Source: Actinomyces ruminis (GTDB taxonomy: Bacteria; Actinomycetota; Actinomycetes; Actinomycetales; Actinomycetaceae). From it: a stretch of DNA of 32,146 nt. The notes below the pieces were generated by a model. That model was not told the origin of the DNA and made no database searches. It saw only the letters and a list, made by a program, of their open reading frames with translations. Every line of letters begins with the position of its first letter. The first letter of the stretch is position 1. The stretch is from the NCBI RefSeq assembly GCF_002154335.2, contig NZ_MTPX02000022.1, positions 1-32,146 on the forward strand, written 5' to 3'. The translations under genes were made by a program, and so were the position numbers. Below are positions 1 through 8,627 of this stretch, one piece after another.

Positions 1-1418
1 CTCCCAGGAGCCGCCCGCCGCCCACACCGCGGCTCCGGCCGCGCCCGAGCACGGCACCCGGCCCGGCGCGCCGGAGCGACGCCCGAGCTCACCCACACAA
101 CCCGGCTCCGCCGACGCCGAGATGATCCGCGCTCGCTGGGAGGAGGTGCTCGATGCGGCCAAGCGCTCGCGGCGGGCCACCTGGGCGCTGGTCGGCCCCA
201 ACTCCCAGCCCGGCGGCATCAATGACGGTGTCTTCCAGGTCATCTTCACCGGACAGGGGCTGGCCAACGCCTTCGAGGCCGGAGGCCACGGTCCTGTGCT
301 CGCGCAGGCGATTCGTCAGGCGCTCGGCCTCAACCTCGAGGTGCACGCCGTGCTAGCTGGGCCCGGTGGGCCCGCCGGGCCGCGGGGAGGCCCCAGTGGT
401 CCGGGCAACCCGGGTGGGTTTGACGGTAACCGCGGCTACGGTGCGCGGCCCGGCGCGGGTGCCAGCCCCGGGCAGGGCCCCGGAAACGACGGCGGGCGCA
501 CCCCTGCCGGAGCGCAAGATCATGCCGGCGCCCCGCATAGCCCCGCTCCCACACCGCTCCCCAGCGGCGACGACGGCTGGGGCGAGGTCGCCGTCCCCGG
601 CGGTGGCCACGTCGCTCGGGAACAGGCGGCCCCCGCGGAAAGCGCTACGACTCCGGCACCCGTCACCTCTGCCCACCCCACTTCGCCGGCGCCGGTCGAC
701 CCGCAGCGACGCGCGCCAATGACAACCCCATGGGCACGGCCACCGCCGACGCGGGCCCCGAGAACCCGCACGCCCAGCCGCCGGCAGGCTCTGCGGATGG
801 CGAGGCGACCGCCCCCGCAGACACCGACCCGATTACCCCCGGCAGCGCGGACCCGGCGCCCACACCCGTGGATGACACCGATCCTGACGCCGCCCCACTT
901 GCCACGGTCCACCGGCTGCGGCCCCTGCCGCAGGTACCCAGTCCGGCGTCGCCGCCCGCGGCGGATTCTTCCGGCGCCGTCGAGTCGGCCCGGACCCCCG
1001 GAGCGGCGACCGGCATGTCGGCGGGTTCTCCAGATCCGGCTCCGGCGGATGCCCCGGAGGGTGCCCGATCGCACCGGCTGGCGCCGGTAGCCTGGGATGC
1101 ACCGGCCCAGACCTTCTCCGATGGCGTGCCTCTGCCCGAGGAGCCCGGTGATCCCGATGGACCGGAGGACCTCGGCCTACAGCCGGAGCGTCGCGGCTGT
1201 CTGCCGCCCAGGCGGCCGCCAGAGCGGCTGCCCGCGGCGGAGCCCGCAACCACAACGGTGGAGCGCTGGACCCCCGCCGCACCGCCATCGAGGACGACCT
1301 GCCCAGCGAGGACGATGAGGACGCCGAGGAAGCCGGCGTCGTCGGGCTGGAAGTCGTCAAACGCCTCCTGGGCGCCACCGTTCTGGAGGAAGTCACCGTG
1401 ACCCAGGAAGGACACTGA
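1..1418 (+). CDS. dnaX: DNA polymerase III subunit gamma/tau, 3' part, frameshifted
   Basis: This is the C-terminal part of the clamp-loader subunit; the gene is open at the left edge, so the ATPase domain lies outside. From base 2 the frame reads a Pro/Ala linker, then a domain around 122-360 ([14 protein letters not shown], then ATWALVGPN and [10 protein letters not shown]) that matches the actinobacterial DnaX domain that follows the ATPase. A long Gly/Pro/Ala-rich region follows. The tail is acidic ([16 protein letters not shown]) and ends in a conserved-looking block, [19 protein letters not shown], with TGA at 1416-1418. Two shifts are needed, near 700-730 and near 1180; both are repaired by adding one base. 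recR starts two bases after the stop, the usual dnaX-recR arrangement. Identity is fairly sure; exact shift positions in the low-complexity stretch are not. Confidence 0.85.
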
Positions 1419-1420
1419 CC

Positions 1421-2035
1421 TTGCCCGCTGCCTACGAAGGCGCACTTCAGGACCTCGTCGATCAGTTCGGCGAACTACCCGGAATCGGCCCTAAGTCCGC
1501 TCAGCGGCTTGCCTTCCACATCCTGTCGGCGGACGCCGAGAGCGTCGAGCGGCTGGTGGAGGCGCTGCGTGCCGTCAAGTCCCGCGTGCGCTTCTGCGTC
1601 ACCTGTGGGAATGTCTCGGAGGAGGAGCAGTGCGCCGTCTGCCGCGATCCGCGTCGTGACCGGAGGGTCGTCTGCGTGGTGGAGGAGCCGAAGGATGTTG
1701 TCGCGATTGAGCGGACCCGTGAGTATCGGGGGCTGTACCACGTGTTGGGCGGGGCCATTGACCCGATCAATGGGGTCGGGCCGGATGATCTGCGTATTCG
1801 TGAGCTGTTCGCCCGGGTGGGGGACGGCATCGTGGAGGAGGTTATTTTGGCTACGGATCCTGATGTGGTTGGCGAGGCGACTGCTGCTTACTTGACGCGT
1901 ATGTTGCGCACCATGGCCGTGCCCGTCTCGCGGCTCGCCTCCGGCCTGCCCGTTGGCAGCGACCTGGAGTACGCCGACGAGGTCACCCTCGGGCGGGCCT
2001 TTGAGGGGCGCCGTCGTGTTGATGAGGAGGGCTGA
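1421..2035 (+). CDS. recR: Recombination mediator protein RecR
   Basis: RecR works with RecF and RecO to load RecA at gaps in DNA. The 204-residue protein has full family length. It shows the N-terminal helix-hairpin-helix ([20 protein letters not shown], about 16-35), a four-cysteine zinc finger (C59, C62, C71, C74) and a Toprim domain starting at [14 protein letters not shown] (84-97). The start is TTG at 1421, chosen because the protein then begins in the family manner ([13 protein letters not shown]) and AGGAAGG at 1405-1411 sits ten bases upstream. It is intact, unlike many genes here, and is probably cotranscribed with dnaX. Confidence 0.95.
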   Translation: MPAAYEGALQDLVDQFGELPGIGPKSAQRLAFHILSADAESVERLVEALRAVKSRVRFCVTCGNVSEEEQCAVCRDPRRDRRVVCVVEEPKDVVAIERTREYRGLYHVLGGAIDPINGVGPDDLRIRELFARVGDGIVEEVILATDPDVVGEATAAYLTRMLRTMAVPVSRLASGLPVGSDLEYADEVTLGRAFEGRRRVDEEG

Positions 2036-2043
2036 ACCAGGGC

Positions 2044-2171
2044 GCATTGTCTGAGATGGTCACAAACGAGCTTTTGACACCGAATGACTGCTCACGGATC
2101 GTTGGAATCATGCGGTTTCGTAATCGGGCTGGGCGGCCGAATCGGGCGTTTGTGACCATTTGCGACAATGC
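2044..2171 (+). repeat. 128-bp element with inverted termini, copy 1
   Basis: The stretch after recR begins GCATTGTC-N4-ATGGTCACAAACG and ends with the inverted version, CGTTTGTGACCAT-N4-GACAATGC. The termini are about 25 bases long and nearly perfect inverted repeats. A second copy of exactly the same length lies at 10311-10438 in the opposite orientation. Aligned that way, both have GTTGGAATC at offset 57, followed by a shared TGCGGTT after one variable base. No open frame fits inside. It looks like a MITE or other small non-autonomous repeat; I could not see a convincing target duplication. It sits between recR and a convergent gene and could also act as a hairpin terminator. Confidence 0.7.
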
Positions 2172-2194
2172 GGGGCCCGTGGGGCGCGTGTGTG

Positions 2195-2946
2195 CTACGT
2201 GTCGCGGCGGATGAGGGCGAGGGCGTAAGCCGCGAGGCACAGACCCGCCCAGGTGGCGAGTACAAGCGCGGCGGCCGCGGGCGGCAGGGCGGTGACGTCG
2301 TAGCCGGGGGCTCCGAGCAGGCTGAGGGCGGCCTGGTCGGGGAGGAGGCGCAGGACCTGGGGCCATTGCAGGATGCCGGTGCCGACGATGATGGGCACGG
2401 TGATCAGGATTCCTAGGGCCGCGATCGCGGAGCGCAGCAGCCCGGCCAGGCCGAAGGCGATCACCGACATCAGCAGGTAGGCCGCGGCCCAGCGGGCGAC
2501 GTCCAGCAAGACTTCGCCGATGCCCAAGTCGGCGGCGATGTCGATAGTAAGTCTGGCGGGGGTGACCGCGACGGCTGTGGTGACGGTGACCACGACCAGC
2601 ATGCTGGCGGTTTTGCCCGCCATTAGGCTCGTCGATCCGGTACCGCCAGGAGCGTCATGCGGAGCTGCCCGCCCCGATGCTCGCCCGCGGCGGCGTAAAC
2701 GGGAAGCACAAGGAAGGCGTACACGGGGGCGAACATGACCATGCCGAAGGAGGAGATGGAGGCCGGTTCGACTTGGTCGGGGTGGGTGTAGAAACCGACC
2801 CCGGAGACGTCGACTACGGCCAAGACCAGGTTCGCGCAGGTGGCGACCGCCACCATGATGAGCGTGGATGGGGCAGTCACCAGTTTGGTGACCTCACCGG
2901 CCACGATGTCGCGACGGCGGATGGGAAGCGGTCGAGCTGTGCTCAT
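2195..2946 (-). CDS. ABC-2 type exporter permease (frameshifted), second of pair
   Basis: This is a membrane subunit of an ABC exporter. The first part (2946 to about 2630) has a basic N-terminus (PIRRRDIVAGEVTKL) and two hydrophobic segments. The second part (to 2195) has several more, ending ALALIRRDT. The halves are joined by a one-base shift near 2630: RMTLLAVPDRRA continues as LMAGKTASMLVVV. The intact order is shown by the upstream paralogue, which reads MSVLAVPDRGRLLAGKLTAV at the same place. Start ATG at 2946 overlaps the stop of the preceding permease gene by four bases, so the two are translationally coupled. Substrate unknown. Confidence 0.75.
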
Positions 2947-3742
2947 TTGGCGTCCCTACTGAGCACGCCCGCCACAGCGACGACGCAGGCGACCACCGCC
3001 CAACCGAGCAGCACGGCCGCACCCCAGGCGGGGCTGCCGGTCAGCGGGACGGCGACGTCGCTGCCGGCCAGCACCAGGTTCCGTGCGGCGCTGAAGGGTG
3101 TCAGCGCGTCGACGGCGGGGGAGACAAGCGCCAGCACCTGCGTCATGGTCACCATGACCAGCAGCACCGTGACAATGACGCCGACGAGCGTCTTACGCGC
3201 TATCAGGGTGAGGGCATAGATGAACACAGTGGTGGCAACCATGAACAGCAGGACGCGGGAGTCAGCCAGGAGGAAGCTCGGCGACCACACATCATCCACA
3301 AGTGCATCGGAGCCACGGACCGCCAGGTGGAGCAGCGCCTTGGCCACACCGATCCAAATGACGCCGAGGATCAGTACCTGGACCGCTACGGCAGTGAGCT
3401 TTCCTGCCAACAGGCGTCCGCGATCAGGGACGGCGAGCACGCTCATGCCGAACTGGCCGGTACGGAACTCGGCGCCGGCGATGACGGCGCCAAGCAGGGG
3501 CGTCAGGATGGCGGGGTTGAAGATGTAGGCGACGTAGTCGGTGAGGACAGACGTATCGGCGACGATCAAGAGACCGTCCACCTCACTGGTTCCGTCGCTA
3601 CGGAGGTTCGCGACCAACTCCTGGTTGAAGACGAAAGACTGGAACTGGAACAGGAGGAGAATCGCGGTGAGGAGCAGCATCATGATCCAGACGCTGGGCA
3701 GGGTGAGGGCTTGGTGAGTTCCGAGCGGCCGACGGCGACCAT
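2943..3742 (-). CDS. ABC-2 type exporter permease (frameshifted), first of pair
   Basis: Membrane subunit with about six hydrophobic segments, starting with LPSVWIMMLLLTAILLLFQF. The likely start is ATG at 3742, six bases after the ATPase stop (3748), giving MVAVGRSELTK, a normal ABC-2 permease N-terminus. One base is missing near 3709, after which the frame reads ALTLPSVWI. A start further upstream in the second frame is open but runs backwards over the ATPase gene and is not credible. It is homologous to the permease that follows (shared LAVPDR and AGK blocks), so the exporter probably has two different half-permeases. Substrate unknown. Confidence 0.75.
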
Positions 3743-3747
3743 GCGGT

Positions 3748-4460
3748 TCACCAACCTTGTCCGGGGTGAGCATCGGTGAGGGCGAAGAAGGCATCCTCAA
3801 GTGAGGTGTGGCCCGCAGTGATCTCATCCAGAGTGCCGTCGGCGATGATCCGTCCCCGGTTGATGATGACAATGTCGTCGACCGTTTGAGCGGCTTCCCC
3901 CAGAAGGTGGCTGGACAGCAGCACGGTGTTGCCGGCGTCGGCGTAACGGCGCAGGAAGGCTCGGATGGTACGGATACCCTCGGGGTCGAGGCCGTTCACC
4001 GGCTCGTCCAGCACCAGGAAGCGCGGCTCGCCCAGCAGGGCGGCAGCCAGCCCCAGACGCTGGCGCATACCGAGCGAGTACTTGCGCACCCGCGTCGTGC
4101 CGGCGTCGGCCAACCCAACCTGTTCGAGCACCTCGTCGACGCGGCGGGCGGGTATCCGGTTGGACTGGGCGATCCAGCGCAGGTGGTCGACCCCGCGACG
4201 CTCCGGCACGGCGGAGGCGCCGTCGAGCATCGCGCCGACGGTGCGCAGCGGCTGCTTCAGGGCAGTGTACGGGCGCCCGTCTATCAGCGCGGTGCCGGAG
4301 TCGGGGCGGTCCAGGCCAAGCAGGATGCGCAGCGTGGTGGACTTGCCGGCCCCGTTCGGTCCGAGGAAGCCGGTCACGCGGCCGGGCTTGGCGGTGAAGC
4401 GACCCGGTCGACCGCGGTATTGCCCCCGTACCTCTTGGTCACGTCAACAATCTCGATCAT
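3748..4460 (-). CDS. ABC exporter ATPase, BcrA/NatA type (frameshifted)
   Basis: The ATP-binding subunit for the two downstream permeases. It has Walker A (GPNGAGKST), signature (YSLGMRQRLGLA), Walker B (FLVLDEPVNGLDP) and the H-loop (VLLSSHLL). The layout and the segment MLDGASAVPERRGVDHLRW resemble bacitracin/lantibiotic-type exporters (BcrA, NatA). The internal ATG at 4377 would cut off the start of the nucleotide-binding fold. ATG at 4460 gives the expected MIEIVDVTKRYGGNTAVDRV, with GGAAGGGAG just upstream, and joins the rest through one missing base near 4400. It ends six bases before the permease start. Identity as an ABC ATPase is certain; substrate is inferred. Confidence 0.85.
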
Positions 4461-4599
4461 CCGGTGGATCTCCCTTCCGGGTCAGTGAGGCGGCGGTGTA
4501 CTGCCGGCCACTACCGTTCCACCGAGAGACTCGGCGCCGCGTCGTGCAAAAGTCGACATTGACGGGTGCCAGTCCATCCCGGGTGCGCGCAGAGCCGGG

Positions 4600-5256
4600 T
4601 CAGCGGGACTCGTACAGCAGCCCCGCCTGGTGGGCGAGCACGGCCAGTTGCGTGCGGTCGCTGACGTCCAGCTTCGTGAACAGCCGACTCAGGTAGGTGC
4701 GCACAGTGGGCAGGGCCAGGTACAGCTCCTCGGCGATCTGCCGATTGGAGCGCCCCTGGGCTACCAGCCGGATCACCTGGAGCTCCCTCTCGCTCAGACG
4801 CACCTGGGCGAACGGGTGGTGCGAGTGGGATGGTCGCTGCTCGAACTGGCCCATCAGCCTTGCGGTCACCTCCGGCGCCAACCAGGCGTGTCCGGCGTGC
4901 ACGGCCCGCACCGCGCTGAGAACCTCGGAGGAGGAGGCGTTCTTCAGCAGGAAGCCCGCGGCGCCTTGCTTCAGCGCGTCAGCCACGTACTCGTCCAGGT
5001 CGAAGGCGGTGAGCACGATGGCCCGTGTGTCAGACTCGACGATGCCGCGCAGTACGTCGATCCCGCTGCCGCCGGGCATCTGCATGTCTATGAGCGACAC
5101 GTCCGGGCGCAGCGCGGTGATCTTTCGGATCGTCTCCGGGACGGTTCCCGCCTCGCCCAGGACGCGGAACCCGTCGACGGACTCGAACAGGCGCCGATAG
5201 ACGCGGCGGAAATCGGCGTCGTCGTCAGCGAGGAACACGGTGATTGGCGTGTTCAC
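4600..5256 (-). CDS. LuxR/NarL-family response regulator
   Basis: DNA-binding response regulator of 218 residues. The receiver domain carries the acidic pocket D11-D13, the phosphoacceptor D57 (SLIDMQMPG), T83 and K105. The C-terminal LuxR-type helix-turn-helix begins VRLSERELQVIRLVAQG and contains SNRQIAEELYLALPTVRTYLSRLFTKL. The start is GTG at 5256, which overlaps the TGA of the kinase gene (GTGA) and has GGGAGGAAC directly upstream. It is the partner of the adjacent kinase and probably controls one or both neighbouring ABC exporters. A 139-bp gap separates it from the next ATPase gene. Confidence 0.93.
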   Translation of the reverse strand: MNTPITVFLADDDADFRRVYRRLFESVDGFRVLGEAGTVPETIRKITALRPDVSLIDMQMPGGSGIDVLRGIVESDTRAIVLTAFDLDEYVADALKQGAAGFLLKNASSSEVLSAVRAVHAGHAWLAPEVTARLMGQFEQRPSHSHHPFAQVRLSERELQVIRLVAQGRSNRQIAEELYLALPTVRTYLSRLFTKLDVSDRTQLAVLAHQAGLLYESR

Positions 5257-6391
5257 CGTTCCTCCCGCAACGGTATCCGCGCCAGCAGCCGCGTGCCACC
5301 GTGCGCTAGAGAGGAAACTGCTAGGGAGCCGCCGACCGACTCGACCCGCTCACGCATACCCGCCAAGCCCGAGCCGGGCACCAGCCGAGAGGGTATGCCG
5401 GTGCCGTCGTCATCGACGCGGACGGTGAGGCTTCGCCGTCGGGTCTGACAGCGACCGTGCACGCCGAGGCCCCGGAATGCCGCACAACGTTGCTGAGGGC
5501 TTCCTGCACCACGCGGGAGACCACTGCCTCGAGCTCAGGCGCGAGCGCCGGGATGTTGAGCTCGGAGTTGACGTCGAGACCGCTCACCCGCGCCGCCGTG
5601 ATCAGTTCCTGGAGTGACGGTGCAGCGGGGAGGGCCGGGTCGTCGGCGCGCAGGGTGCGCACCAACTGCTGGACCTCCTCCAGGGCGGCGCCTGCGCGTC
5701 GCTCAATATCCACCAGGCTCGCTCGCAGTTCGTCCCGTGTTGAGGAGATGCAGCGGGCGACGTCGGCCTCCGCCCGAATGACGCTGAGCGCGTGGCCGAC
5801 GACGTCGTGCACCTCCCGAGAGATCGCCACCTGCTGCCGGGCGCGCAGGGCCGCAGCTCGTTGTTGCACGGCCTCATTGGCAGCGGCGAGCCTGCGGGAC
5901 TCCGCGCAGCCGAGTAGCCAGGAGACCCCAAGGGCCAGACAGGAGGCCACGATGCGCTGCGTCATTGAACCCGTGGCCGGGGTGCCGAAGAGAGCCGCCG
6001 ACAGGATCAGGGCGATGACGGCCGCGAGATGGAAGGCGTGCGTCCGGGAGCCGTACCTGACCGCCAGCGGGTACAGGCACCACGCCGCGGCGAGCATCGG
6101 ATCTGTGGCCAGTCCCAGGCGCCAACCGATCGCGGTGGCGATTAATGCGGTTGCCGGGGCTGCGAATGGCAGCCGCCAGCGCATCAGCGTCGCCGCTGCG
6201 GTGACGGCGGCGAGCAGGGCGCCGATTGACCGGGACGCCGGATGAGCGGCGGTCAGCGCCGGGGCCCAGAACAGCCCGGCTACGACGGCGGCCGCTCCCG
6301 CGTTGATGACCAACGAGAGCGACGGCATACGCCAGAGCATTCTCGCGTCCATGTTGCGCAACCTACCGGTTTTTGTGATGACGGGCGTCAT
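5253..6391 (-). CDS. Sensor histidine kinase, NarL-partner type (frameshifted)
   Basis: Membrane kinase with several hydrophobic segments in about the first 165 residues, then a HisKA_3 dimerisation domain (AISREVHDVVGHALSVI, H195 counted from the first Met) and a HATPase domain (EALSNVVRHSG, then VDDDGTGIP, then GLAGMRERVESVGG). One base is missing near 5430, between CTVAVRP and RRSLTVRVDDDG. The start could be 6391 or 6352. I prefer ATG at 6352 (MDARMLWRMPS), because the 6391 ATG lies inside a 16-bp palindrome that looks like an operator. The response regulator overlaps its end by four bases. Confidence 0.87.
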
Positions 6392-6392
6392 C
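6377..6392. promoter_or_regulatory. Palindrome upstream of the kinase gene
   Basis: GATGAC-gggc-GTCATC has perfect six-base arms and sits about 25 bases before the preferred kinase start at 6352. The TGAC-N4-GTCA core resembles binding sites of LuxR-type response regulators, so autoregulation is possible. This is inference from pattern and position only. Confidence 0.35.
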
Positions 6393-6430
6393 CATTCGGA
6401 CTACACAACTGCCGCATGCTCGTCGGCGGT

Positions 6431-7501
6431 TCAGGCCAACCGGATGCCGCGGGGGAGCGGACCCGCCGGGACCCGCAGGCGGCGGGCTGCCACCCAGGCT
6501 CCGCCCGCGCCGAGCAGCAACAGCAGCGCCGCGGTAGCTGGCCAAAACGCCACGTGGCCAGCCTCAGACTCGTCCCGTGAGTTCTCGTAGATGCTGTCGT
6601 CGCGGTCATCGGACTGCTCGGCGCAGGGGTTACTGACCGTTGTTCCTGAGGACTGCGGATCGCGCATCTCGTCGATTCCGCGGCCGAGCCCCTCCAGCAA
6701 GCTCTCAGAGTGGTAGCGGTTCAGCGGCGCGCGGGCCGAAACATCGCCCAGTGCCACGAAGGGATTGGGGACGAGCATCCACCAGATTCGCTCGGCGTGA
6801 GTGACCGTGGTGTGGTACCGGTAGGGATCCTCCCGGCACACCAGCTCGTCATCCGTGGAGGCGTCGTAGTCGATGCTGTAAGTGATCCGCTCCTGGCGCT
6901 CCTGCACTATGGGGGTGGCGATCGCGGTGGCCATGGGGGTGCCAACCGTCAGCGCCGCCACCAGTAGGTAGGTCAGCACCGCCGACGCCGAGGTGCGGGC
7001 CGTCAGCGCGGAGAAGCCCAGGCCGATGCCGCACACCGATCCCAGCGTGAACACCAGCAGTAGCAGGTGGCCCAGCAGCGCCAGCAGGGTCGCCCCGCCC
7101 ACCGCGGTCAGTATCAGCAGGAATGGCAGCGCCACCGCTAGGAATGCCATGGCCGCCGCCCACGCCGCCAGCAGCTTCCCGACGGCGATCTCCTGACTAC
7201 GCAGCGCCGTCGCCTGCAACAGTGCCAGGGTCGCGTCGGCACGGTCCCCGTTAATGGAGGTGGCCGACAGTGTGGGTGCCACGATCAGCCCGATCCCGAG
7301 TACGAAGCACAGCACCACGTCGTACAGGCCCGGCGCGAACTCCTCACGTTCCATGCCCGCGGAGACGGACAGTCCCGTCATGCCCACGAACAGCACCACG
7401 AGCACCAGCGCCCACACCAGCAGCATCACCCACCAGCGGGTCGACCGCACTCGCTGCCGCAACTCCAACACCATCACGGTGCGTATGCCCTGTCGACTCA
7501 T
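6431..7501 (-). CDS. ABC-2 type exporter permease
   Basis: An intact 356-residue membrane protein. A first transmembrane segment (WWVMLLVWALVLVVLFVGM) is followed by at least four more in the first 200 residues. A hydrophilic extracytoplasmic loop of roughly 120 residues (about 205-320, with ITYSIDYDASTDDELVC) follows, and a final segment (ATAALLLLLGAGGAWVAARR) ends the protein. The motif SATSINGDRADATLALLQATALRSQEIAVGK is typical of ABC-2 permeases that act beside a NatA-like ATPase. The start ATG overlaps the ATPase stop by four bases. It lies just upstream of the kinase gene. The large loop could take part in sensing. Confidence 0.88.
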   Translation of the reverse strand: MSRQGIRTVMVLELRQRVRSTRWWVMLLVWALVLVVLFVGMTGLSVSAGMEREEFAPGLYDVVLCFVLGIGLIVAPTLSATSINGDRADATLALLQATALRSQEIAVGKLLAAWAAAMAFLAVALPFLLILTAVGGATLLALLGHLLLLVFTLGSVCGIGLGFSALTARTSASAVLTYLLVAALTVGTPMATAIATPIVQERQERITYSIDYDASTDDELVCREDPYRYHTTVTHAERIWWMLVPNPFVALGDVSARAPLNRYHSESLLEGLGRGIDEMRDPQSSGTTVSNPCAEQSDDRDDSIYENSRDESEAGHVAFWPATAALLLLLGAGGAWVAARRLRVPAGPLPRGIRLA

Positions 7502-8508
7502 GCCCGCTCCTCTTCCATTGCGAGGTACGCCGCCTCCAGTGCACCGGTCACCGGCGCGAAGGACACCACCTCGACTCCATCCTCAACGGCCTGCCGCAGT
7601 ATGCGTGCCGCAGCGGCGTCGTCGGGCACTTCCAAATGCACGGAACCGTCGGGATCGAGGACGGCGCCCGGCGGTGTTCCCGCGCGCGCCCATGCGGCCA
7701 GCCGCTCGGGGTTCAGGGCACGCATCCGCCAGCTGGTGCGCAGCGGCGTTGGGCGCACCGGCACCACGCCTCCGGCCGCCGCAGTCCCTGCCCCGGACTC
7801 CGCACCAGGTTCTTCTGCGTCCTGGCCTAAGGCCGCAGCGGCTTCGTCGGCGGGGCCGGCGCCGGGCGGCACAACCGCACGCCCGCGGGACATGAAGACG
7901 ACGCCGTCGACCATCTCCTCCAACTCGCCCAGCACGTGGCTGGAGACCAGCACCGTCGCCCCCTGACCAGCCAGGTCTCGCAGAATGCCGCGCAGATCGG
8001 CGCGTGAGCGGGGGTCCATGCCGGCAGCGGGCTCGTCGAGCAGCAGTACCCGTGGGGCGTGGACGAGTGCTCGCGCCAGACCCAGGCGCTGCTTCTGCCC
8101 ACGCGAGAGCACCCGTGCCGGGGTGCGGGCCATATCGTCTAGATGCACCAGGGTGAGCATGTCGGCGGTGCGTTCGCGGGCGGTTACGTCGTCGAGCCCC
8201 TGGGCGGCGGCGAAGGTCAGCAGAATCTCCGTGCAGGTCAGCGAGTCCCAAGTGCCGAAGGCGTCCGGCATCCAGCCAACCGCCTGGTGCACTTGGCGCG
8301 GCTGGGTGACCGGGTCTAGACCCGCAACCTTGATCGTGCCCGTATCCGGACGCAGCAGTGCCGCCAGCATGAGCAGCAGGGTGGTCTTGCCCGCCCCGTT
8401 GGGGCCGACCAGGCCGGTGATGGCACCGGAGGGGGCTGACAGGCTCAGCCGCTGCACGGCCGGCGCCGACCCGAAGAAGCGTGTGACCTGGGTCGCCTCA
8501 ATGCTCAT
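7498..8508 (-). CDS. ABC exporter ATPase
   Basis: ATP-binding subunit of 336 residues paired with the overlapping permease. Walker A is GPNGAGKT (35-42), the signature is VLSRGQKQRLGLA, Walker B is VLLLDEPAAGMDP and the H-loop is VLVSSH. After the core there is an Ala/Gly/Pro-rich linker (roughly 220-255) and a C-terminal domain of about 80 residues (GAVLDPDGSVHLEVPDD ... FAPVTGALEAAYL), as in many antibiotic-type ATPases. There is no ribosome-binding site before ATG 8508; a promoter-like hexamer places transcription start at or next to the ATG, suggesting a leaderless message. It heads the minus-strand block that runs to 2195. Confidence 0.9.
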   Translation of the reverse strand: MSIEATQVTRFFGSAPAVQRLSLSAPSGAITGLVGPNGAGKTTLLLMLAALLRPDTGTIKVAGLDPVTQPRQVHQAVGWMPDAFGTWDSLTCTEILLTFAAAQGLDDVTARERTADMLTLVHLDDMARTPARVLSRGQKQRLGLARALVHAPRVLLLDEPAAGMDPRSRADLRGILRDLAGQGATVLVSSHVLGELEEMVDGVVFMSRGRAVVPPGAGPADEAAAALGQDAEEPGAESGAGTAAAGGVVPVRPTPLRTSWRMRALNPERLAAWARAGTPPGAVLDPDGSVHLEVPDDAAAARILRQAVEDGVEVVSFAPVTGALEAAYLAMEEERA

Positions 8509-8515
8509 GGGGGTT

Positions 8516-8529
8516 AATGTAACGGTTAC
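8516..8529 (-). promoter_or_regulatory. Leaderless promoter with overlapping palindrome
   Basis: On the minus strand, TACATT (8521-8516) fits the actinobacterial -10 pattern TAnnnT and would start transcription about 7 bases on, at 8509-8508, where the ATG lies. A weak -35, TCGCCA, lies 17 bases upstream (8544-8539). The perfect palindrome GTAAC-G-GTTAC at 8519-8529 overlaps the -10 and could be an operator. Inference from spacing. Confidence 0.45.
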
Positions 8530-8627
8530 GTCATGGGGTGGCGAGCTCGTCGCCCGGCACGGCGCGTGGTAGTCGGCATCGGTCGGGAGAGGGCAGGCTT
8601 TCCGCGCGTCGCCGGTAGGATTCAGTC

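Noticed and set aside
520..1445. Minus-strand frames opposite dnaX
   Set aside because: They are low-complexity Arg/Gly/Ala translations of the Pro/Ala linker and of the recR start; no family signal.
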